Assembly (NCBI GenBank): GCA_026419785.1
Contig: JAODTK010001610.1
Span: forward strand, 1 to 64,000
Direction: 5' to 3'
Source: Sclerodactyla briareus
Lineage: Eukaryota > Echinodermata > Holothuroidea > Dendrochirotida > Sclerodactylidae
DNA length: 64,000 nt
Position numbers and translations under genes: made by a program. Shown in pieces: positions 57,286 to 64,000 of the stretch; the stretch's first letter is position 1; every line of letters starts with the position of its first letter. The notes beneath the pieces were generated by a model. It ran no database searches. It was not told the origin of the DNA and was given only the letters and a program-made list of their open reading frames with translations.

Positions 57286-57439
57286 TGCTACACACCCAAA
57301 CCAAATATTCCCCGGACCTTCCTTTGTCGCGGGGATAAATTAACATAATGCATTTTTGTCCTCGCCTGAATGAAATTCAGGAAGAGACTTAGTGGTCAAT
57401 ATGGCGTGTGTATGTCACACTTTCTCGTTAGCAGGATTC
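57286..57439. other. No feature recognised
   Basis: A short gap between two repeat families. Confidence 0.4.
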
Positions 57440-58240
57440 CTCACAAGCTGTGAGGCCGATTATGGTGAAATTTTGTGTGTAGCCTGGGTGTACACGATCT
57501 GATTAGATCTTGGGCACAAAGTCATTAAGTGGGTCATTAGCTTATTTATGAATTTATTGTTGAAGCTCGTTAGTAAGATTACGCAAGAACCGTATGTGCT
57601 ACAGTGATGTAATTTGGTATGGTAGGACCTGGATGACATGTAGATATTAGATTTTCAGCCTGAAATATGCTAATTACGTCGTCTACTTTGCATAATTATG
57701 CAAAATTTTCCAAGTCGGATTTTCACGAAACTTGGTGGATGTGGTCCTACCATTTTTCCCAGAAATTTACTAGTGAATCCAATCATTTTGAAGGTCCAGC
57801 TGGGTCAGTATAAGTCATTGTATGTGCCTAATTTGCATAATTATTCCCAATTCCAACTTGGTAAGATTTTCGCCTGACTCAGTAGGTATGGTCCATTTAC
57901 ATTTTCTGAATCTGATGTGTTTGGTGTTCATAAATTGATTGAATCCCATCATATATAGCTTCTGTTAGAAATAAGCGCTTAGGAATGAGTGAACCATAGC
58001 TCCTGTAACAATTTTACTGCTGTTATATTTATAAGCTTATTGTATGTGCCTAATTTGCATAATTTATTCCATTTCCACTTGGTAAGAATTTCGCCAAACT
58101 CAGTAGGTATGGTCCATTTACATTTTCTGAATCTGATGTGTTTGGTGTTGCATGGGAATTTGAATTGAATGCCCTCAATAATAGCTCCTGTTAGAGCACA
58201 AAAAAAAAAAAACTAAAGAATGAGTAAATCATAGCTCCTG
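57440..58240 (+). repeat. TATGCAAAT-rich dispersed repeat R7, copy 2, with internal duplication
   Basis: Corresponds to 33985-34625 in inverted orientation. Part of the unit is duplicated here: TTGTATGTGCCTAATTTGCA, then CTTGGTAAGA-TTTCGCC, ACTCAGTAGGTATGGTCC and ATTTTCTGAATCTGATGTG occur first from about 57819 and again from about 58038, about 218 bases apart. The unit also contains AATTATGCAAAATTTTCC-AGT and GATTTTCACGAAACTTGG. Confidence 0.8.
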
Positions 58241-59012
58241 TGCCAATAGTTATAGTGGCCGACAGCCAACCCTCTCTTATCCACCATTTGATTAGGTTTT
58301 GACAAATTATACATTGAAAAATACTGTTACATTTTTTCCCCCTCTTCTGCTGGGTACTGGGACAACGTGGAGTTTCCTAAAGATATTTTGAGACATCGTC
58401 GACTGCTGCGTGGGGATGTTTTGTTGGTGTTTGGGGTCTGGGGGAGTGGTGGGGGGGAGGTGTTTGCTACCTGGCAGGTGGGTTCATGTCCTGGCTGTTT
58501 GGAAAAAAGCAATGAATAATGGAGGAAATGATTTTGAAAGGCAAGAAGCCCATGCTGCTATGGGGATTCAGGACATTTCAAGTTTGATTTGGGTCAAAGA
58601 AGTGACTTCTGAGATGTCTTAGTGATAGAACTTATTCAAATGTGGTTATTTATGGAGAGAAGAGTGGGGGGGGCATGAAGAAGAGAAGAGCAATTAAGAG
58701 CCTTTTGTAATAGAGTCATGAGTGAACTCATTGGTCGTTATTTAGGAATTTTTTGTATGTTATATGTGAAATATGTGATGTTTGTTTGACTAACATTGTC
58801 TGCATGATAGTTGGTTGTATGTAGTGTAGTGAATAATAGAGACCACCGATCGGGCAACCTGGCGAGACACTTTTTTGGCGGTCCGCCTTGGCTATATATT
58901 GAGTTGGACTACCATGGTACCTAGTCAATTTATCATCAATAACAATATTCAAATTGCTTATTGACCACACGAGTCGGGTCAAATTACATCAGAGGGACTG
59001 TAATTCGAGCCC
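58241..59012. other. No gene recognised
   Basis: An A run lies at about 58201-58213 and a G-rich stretch at 58432-58463. Frames lack domains. Confidence 0.4.
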
Positions 59013-59110
59013 AGGGCGTAGGAACAATTTTTGAGTGGGGGGGCTGAAGTTTGTAGACGGACAATGGGGGAGGGGTGTCCCCCCCTCCCCTTCGGAATTT
59101 TGTTTTGCAT
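59013..59110 (-). repeat. G/C-run repeat with CAGGGCGTAGG edge
   Basis: CAGGGCGTAGGAACAA, a G run and a GGGGAGGGGTGTCCCCCCCTCCCC palindrome match, on the other strand, the remnant at 43062-43220. Confidence 0.6.
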
Positions 59111-59309
59111 TTTCAGACTAGGTCTAGATGCAATTGGTGCAAATAAGCCCACTTAGCACCCTTCCATTGTGGGAAAAATCACATTTTCACGATTTCGACT
59201 CGGTGATCCACATTTTGTCTGTTACCAAATGTGAAAAACACCAAGAGCATGGAGGTTGGTTTCTATCACACTTCTGGCTAATATGCTAAATGTCTGTTTA
59301 CAGTTGTTC

Positions 59310-59459
59310 CAGTGTTGAAATAGCTGTTGTAGTGTCTCGAGACCGTCTCGAGCCAGTTTTTGCTGGTCTCGGTCCCGACCCTGTGGTATGGTCTCGGTCT
59401 CGAACCCTTGTGGTCTCGGAAATTCTTCCGGTCTTGCCTCGAGACCAGCAAAAATACTG
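59310..59459. mobile_element. GTCTCG-rich short element, copy 1
   Basis: Begins CAGTGTTG (59310-59317) and ends AATACTG (59459), a plausible short inverted repeat. The interior is dominated by GGTCTCG and TCTCGAG words (59332-59441). CAGTGTTG-like ends are typical of hAT MITEs, but no target-site duplication is visible. Confidence 0.5.
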
Positions 59460-60336
59460 TTCATCGTTTCCTCTCTGGTCGTCTTTTTTCTTCGGAATCA
59501 TTTCTAGTTCAGGTGAAAAATCATCCTGCAATTCATGGTTGAGCTTTGCTATGAACTAAGTGAAGTGGGCCTTTAAGTACTTAGTCAATGTGGGAAACGC
59601 CCTGCCCAGTGTTTGTTTGCTAGCTTCCCTGTGTCAGTCACTCACATGGTCACAGTACAGAAGTCAAGGAGTCGGAAGCCTGGTAACTAGCTTCACTTTG
59701 AGTGCCTGTATGACAGTGGATATATTGGGCATTGGCCAATCAAATTGCTCCGAATAATTGTATTGTTGTATTTCGAACCGGGATAGTCTCCTGTGTCCTT
59801 ACACGATTTTCAAAGCCATACTGTTAGGCCTATTCAACCTAATTTATATCCAACCCTAATTTATTTAACCCTGACCATGATAAAAATGATGATAAAAAGA
59901 ACCCGGGCCTATAAATGGGAACCCCGTTACGCATGCTACCCCAATCAAAACTGAATCCTGATGTGAGTGTGCAAAGATAGATGTGAATATTTAGTGATTT
60001 CAATTACTGATTTAGGGGGAGGAGGGGCAGTATTGGTAATTAATTATGCTAGTGACTGCAGTAGCCTATGACATCATTATCATGTTATGAACGGTGAACA
60101 TGAAGTTGTTTCGATTTTCCAGATAGGTTAGACCTTTTGACTGGTACCAGTTTCGCGAAAGTTGATCTGACATCGCTCACATTCCTGAATGAGGATTGTT
60201 TCTCACTCTCCGTACATTGATTTACGATGTACCTTGGATGTTTTATTGCTATGTCAATCATGAAGTATTCTTAAGATTATAGCACTTCAGACCTACGAAG
60301 CACTAGTAACGCTAGCCTAGCCTAGGGCCCATTATT
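59460..60336. other. No gene recognised
   Basis: Frames lack domains and no other feature is supported. Confidence 0.4.
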
Positions 60337-60430
60337 TTCCACTTTCTAAATCGACAAATTCCACTTTCTACAATGGTAAATTCCATTTTCTCCTTTTCCA
60401 CATTTGGCAAATTCCGTTTTCTAAATAGCA
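60337..60430 (+). repeat. Degenerate ~24-bp tandem repeat
   Basis: TTCCACTTTCTAAA, ATTCCACTTTCTACAA, ATTCCATTTTCTCC and ATTCCGTTTTCTAAA follow each other at 20-30-base spacing. Confidence 0.7.
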
Positions 60431-61590
60431 TTTCTTTTGTAAATTTCATGGCCTTGTAATGTATCAATGTCATAAAAATAGTGGAAAGTGTAGTAATGAA
60501 TGATTATCAATTCTGTGAAGTGGTTGATTCATGTTGTTAAGTGATAAAATAAAATATATTTAACAGTATTGTAAATCCATTTGGGTCATGTTATTACTTA
60601 TAAATTCAATTTAGTTTTAGAGCAAAACGTAGTCTAGCTTCTTGTCAGTAATGTCTCCCCAGCCGGTACTTCAGGTAAATCAAACACCCTAAATTTTACA
60701 TTGCTTAAAAAAGTTTTTGTAGGATATTGCCGCAATCAAAATGTTCAATTTCCGGCCACTTGACCACATCGTGCGCTACTGTGACATAAATTTCAACAGG
60801 TAACACCCATCTTTGAGACATGGTCTCTATGTATACAACGCCCCGGTATAGAGAGAAACAATACTATGCCCAATTACTGTGTTGTTCACCGAGCGGTTCC
60901 CCTTAGTCCATTCACACTCAAGTGGTGCCGTACAGGATCGCAAGTTTAATGCAGTGTACACCGATTCTCTGGGCATGAGGGAAAAAAAAAAAAAGAAAGG
61001 TGGAGAAAAAAAAAAGGAAAAGCAATGGCAAGCGGCGCGAAAACTTTTTTCAAACTTCTTTTCAATTTCCGATATTTCAGTTTGAAAGTCTGATGCGCAG
61101 TTTGCATGGATCGACAGCTACAACTGTTCTCGCTTAGAATTTGTCAATTTTTCTAGACATGTTAGCTCGCGTGAAAATTATATGGCAGTTTATAAAATCA
61201 TTTCATTTTGTAACGTCGCGGGCGTTTAACAACGAGCCATCATGGCTTCAAGATTGCCCTACTGTGTACCGCGGCGGCTGGCCATCTGGCACGTAGACCA
61301 TGCCACGTGGTTCGTTACGGCAAACCTAGCACTGAAAAAGTGAAGTGGTCGAAATTATACGGCTTGTAGAGCGGTAATAACGGGCCTTCAGAAAGTGACT
61401 GTAATGCTGTTAGCGGAGGCCAGCAATCTTGGGCGATCCTCAACTAATCGGCCTATTGCTTGCTTATTGGTCCTCATTTTTCCGCCTATTGAACAGCGCT
61501 CGATTGACCTGCCGGCCTGTCAACCAAATGCACTAGCCTGTGTACGCGCGCTGGAAACGATACTAGCGTTAGCGAATTTGTTCTCTCTCT
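60431..61590. other. No gene recognised
   Basis: An A/AAG-rich stretch lies at 60980-61022 and GC-richer sequence near 61255-61320. No exon could be supported. Confidence 0.4.
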
Positions 61591-61591
61591 C

Positions 61592-61599
61592 TATATAAG
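61592..61599 (+). promoter_or_regulatory. TATA-box-like site
   Basis: TATATAAG preceded by a CT repeat and followed by GC-rich sequence. The motif is a good match to a core promoter element, but no downstream first exon or initiator was recognised, so this is weak. Confidence 0.2.
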
Positions 61600-62764
61600 T
61601 TGGATTCAGCTGATCGGTCGAAGGCCCGCGGTGTTGCGAGCCGAAGCTTTGTTCAAGGCCCACTCGCTTGCGCTGTTTTCGATCCTGTCCACTCAGATTT
61701 TGCACACGCGTTGACCGCTATTTTCAGAAGCCATTAGAAGGGCCAATAATGTTCTTGTTTTGTTCGTGTTCAGTCTGTCTTTGAAAATCATGTGAGGAAG
61801 CATATTTTTCTGCTTTTTTCTCCTGACGAAAGTTGATGTTTTATTACATGTTTTTTTGGAATTCAGAATTCCGCGTTCTACAATGGTTGCCGCGATTTTT
61901 TTCCGTTTTCCCGCATCGCGGAAACTCATTGCCTAGCCTAGCCCCCGTGGTGCATTGTTTTAATCCAGGGGATTTGCTAGCTGTTGAATAGCTGAAAAAT
62001 GACCAACTTAAACTCACTGGTATTTGTGAAAAGTTCCCCACAAGTGGAAAACCTGGCCTAAACACTGCAATTCTCATACATGGTAATATGACCTTGGTCA
62101 TCCAATCATCGGACAAAAGCTAATGGTAATGCAATTTGAAATGGGTCCAGTATTGGTATGATTTTGGAATCCAGGATGGGCATGGATGGAGACACAATAG
62201 CGCCCCCACCTGGCCACCTAGGACAGCAGGTGTCCTGGGGTGGGGGGGGGGAGGTTACGACCTAAGAAGCTAATTGGATGCAGAGATGAGAGATAGTATC
62301 AATATTTCCTGGTTTTTAGGAAGCCGTAGTAATTCTGAATGCTTGCATGCAGGATGCGGAGAAAGAATCTCCCCGGGCCAAGAGAATAGGAAGACCATGA
62401 GAGGTGGGAGGGAGAGGCTAATCCATGACAGTCTCCAGGGTCTTCACAATCTGATTTTATTTTAATGTGATGAGGGGTGTGTATTTTGGTTCATGGCATT
62501 ACAATAAAATGGCGTATGGGGAGGGGGGGGGGGCTGACGAGAATGGGCGGGGGTGTGCATGCTCACATGGCACCCCCTTGAATTTATGCTCATTGGTTAG
62601 ACCTATTCCTCGGCGATTGTGGAGAAATGATCGGGAAGAGGAGTGTTGACTTGTTTTTGCAGTGTAGGAAAAGCAAATTATCGATGACATAGGTTGTTCT
62701 GAGTCATTTCAAAAATAAGCATGTGGGTGTACATAGTGCCTACAATACAGTTTCGGACTTTGAC
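61600..62764. other. No gene recognised
   Basis: G runs lie at about 62240 and 62522. Frames at 61693-61929, 61844-62116 and 62467-62690 lack domains. Confidence 0.4.
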
Positions 62765-62918
62765 TTGTTCCCTATACACTATATACATTCGGTCTCGATC
62801 TCGGTCTCGGACCCTTCCGGTCTCGTCTCATCTCGAGTTGTGCTCCTGGTCTTGGTCTCGGTCTCGACACCCTCTGGTCTCGGGTCTCGGATGTGGCCGG
62901 TCTCGTGACACAACACTG
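62765..62918. mobile_element. GTCTCG-rich short element, copy 2 (inverted)
   Basis: GGTCTCG/TCTCGGT words from about 62789 to 62905 run to a right end CAACACTG (62911-62918), the reverse complement of the CAGTGTTG end of copy 1. The left end is not certain: CAGTTTCGG at 62748 is one candidate. Confidence 0.5.
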
Positions 62919-63044
62919 TGAAATTTGCGTATGATTAGGTCGTTGTCACAGTCACCCACCCTCTACCATCTCTGTGCTCACCTTACTGTAGGGGTTGCCC
63001 TGGTATTACCTACAATCGCTTTGATTATAAATCCTTGATTAAGT
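62919..63044. other. No feature recognised
   Basis: A short gap. Confidence 0.4.
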
Positions 63045-63295
63045 TTCATGTTGTGAAATGAAGGAAGATCTGATTACTCACATGAAGATAACTGGTAGCA
63101 GCTATACAATGCCAATTGTGCTCAACTCCCTCGCAGGTGCCCATTAACCCCTGGGAATAGAGGATCACTGAAGGTGAAGCATCTTGCCCAAGGTCACGAC
63201 GGAAAAGCTGATCGGGTTGTGGGATTCAAACTTATTTCTCGCAAGTGGCAGTCTGGAGCTCTACTGACTGAGCTACTCCTATCTCCGATCCAATC
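63045..63295 (-). mobile_element. tRNA-derived SINE, minus strand
   Basis: On the minus strand a tRNA-like head reads GGAGTAGCTCAGTCAGTAGAGC (A box in the complement of 63265-63276) and a B-box-like GTTTGAATCCC (complement of 63221-63231). It is followed by GTGACCTTGGGCAAGATGCTTCACC, a body sequence widespread in animal tRNA-derived SINEs. The B box is close to consensus. The body downstream of the tRNA region, and only a poor acceptor stem, show it is a SINE and not a functional tRNA gene. Confidence 0.75.
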
Positions 63296-64000
63296 AAGGT
63301 TGAAGAAACATCTTTGACAATTTTGTACTGGTTCTGAAGACAAACTTTTGGTTCATGTAAATCATAAACTATATTTATATACTGTGCTAACTGTACTGAT
63401 CCCATTTTTTAATGTAAGAATGTCTCTGTCAGACTTGCATACAGAAAATGTCTAATAACAAAATCAGTAAAAAATGAAAAAAGGGAAAATAAGGAGTTTT
63501 GCGAGTCGTCCAGTCATGAAACGACATATTTCTGAACCCTTAGTATAATACAATTAACCATGTAAAGTAACACCCCTCCCCCCCACAAAAAATCACTACG
63601 ATCATTCATAATCTATAGACACCTAATCTTCCATATACCTCCTTTACAGTATTTGGAATTGTTGAATGATTTTCAAGATGTCAACTGTCTATGGGGCCAA
63701 TTTCAAGAGGAAGACCATTACTTAACATTCTTTTGAAACTGCTTCAATGTTACACAGACCTCTAAAACTAAACTTAAAACCGATAGGCCCTTTACGTACA
63801 ATGGAAGCAACTAGTATGCAGTCCTACTAATCATGAAGTGTCAGGGAATAAACACACGTCCATAGGCAGATGTAACTGTTGGATGGCTAAGGAATACGTA
63901 TGCCAAATTATCTTATGTTGGAAGAATTCCAATATGCTCGTCATCGATCTTTCGGGTCTTGTGAACTGCTTTGTTTAGGCTGCTGAGGTGTCTGAAGCCA
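63296..64000. other. No gene recognised
   Basis: AT-rich sequence to the window end without a supported feature. Confidence 0.4.

Noticed and set aside
61592..61929. Gene starting downstream of the TATATAAG site
   Set aside because: No open frame, initiator or donor site of good quality follows, so only the motif is listed.
63221..63290. Functional minus-strand tRNA gene
   Set aside because: The tRNA-like part continues into a SINE body and the acceptor arms do not pair convincingly.

Overview
This 64 kb window looks like nuclear DNA of a marine invertebrate, most likely an echinoderm or another non-vertebrate deuterostome. The reasons are long stop-rich stretches with no bacterial-type gene packing, microsatellites, homopolymer G/C and A/T tracts, tRNA-derived SINEs, non-LTR retrotransposon relics, an ISL2EU-like DNA transposon relic, and repeats built on GACCTTGAAATGACC and TATGCAAATTAG motifs. 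The species assignment rests on general familiarity with such genomes and is only moderately secure. I found no intact host gene that I can name. Most open frames are fortuitous or fall inside repeats.

Layout. 0-6 kb: dispersed repeat copies, a G/T-rich minisatellite (2.1-2.5 kb) and a ~305-bp tandem array (2.5-3.65 kb). 6-16.3 kb: mostly unassigned intergenic DNA with a 276-bp fold-back element (10.93-11.20 kb), a dispersed repeat (11.9-12.4 kb), a C-rich open frame (12.5-13.1 kb) and a possible first exon ending in a consensus splice donor (14.92-15.19 kb). 16.3-22.3 kb is the best-supported transposon cluster: a SINE, a ~114-bp GACCTTGAAATGACC repeat, then a decayed two-gene DNA transposon. 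That transposon has a plus-strand SWIM zinc finger plus YqaJ-type nuclease (18.3-19.55 kb) convergent with a minus-strand DDE_4 transposase (19.9-21.27 kb), followed by a 265-bp short inverted-repeat element.

22.3-36 kb: unassigned DNA with second copies of repeats seen earlier, a SINE at 33.8 kb, one copy of a TATGCAAAT-rich repeat at 34 kb, and a possible non-autonomous element at 35 kb. 36-48.3 kb: a 203-bp palindromic MITE at 37 kb, many G/C-run repeats, GCGCGCTTCGCGCGC hairpins, a 190-bp polypurine tract, a plus-strand LINE fragment at 43.3-43.7 kb, a SINE at 44.4 kb, a fold-back hairpin at 44.9 kb, and a ~190-bp satellite array at 46.0-47.1 kb whose unit is also dispersed elsewhere in the window. 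51.5-54.3 kb: the C-terminal part of a CR1/Jockey-group LINE on the minus strand (endonuclease, reverse transcriptase, C-terminal tail), broken by frameshifts. 56.6-64 kb: second copies of the GACCTTGAAATGACC and TATGCAAAT repeats, two GTCTCG-rich elements, a TATA-like site, and a minus-strand SINE.

Nothing in the window works together as a host pathway. The only functional coupling is historical: the SWIM/YqaJ and DDE_4 genes are best read as the two proteins of one dead transposon.
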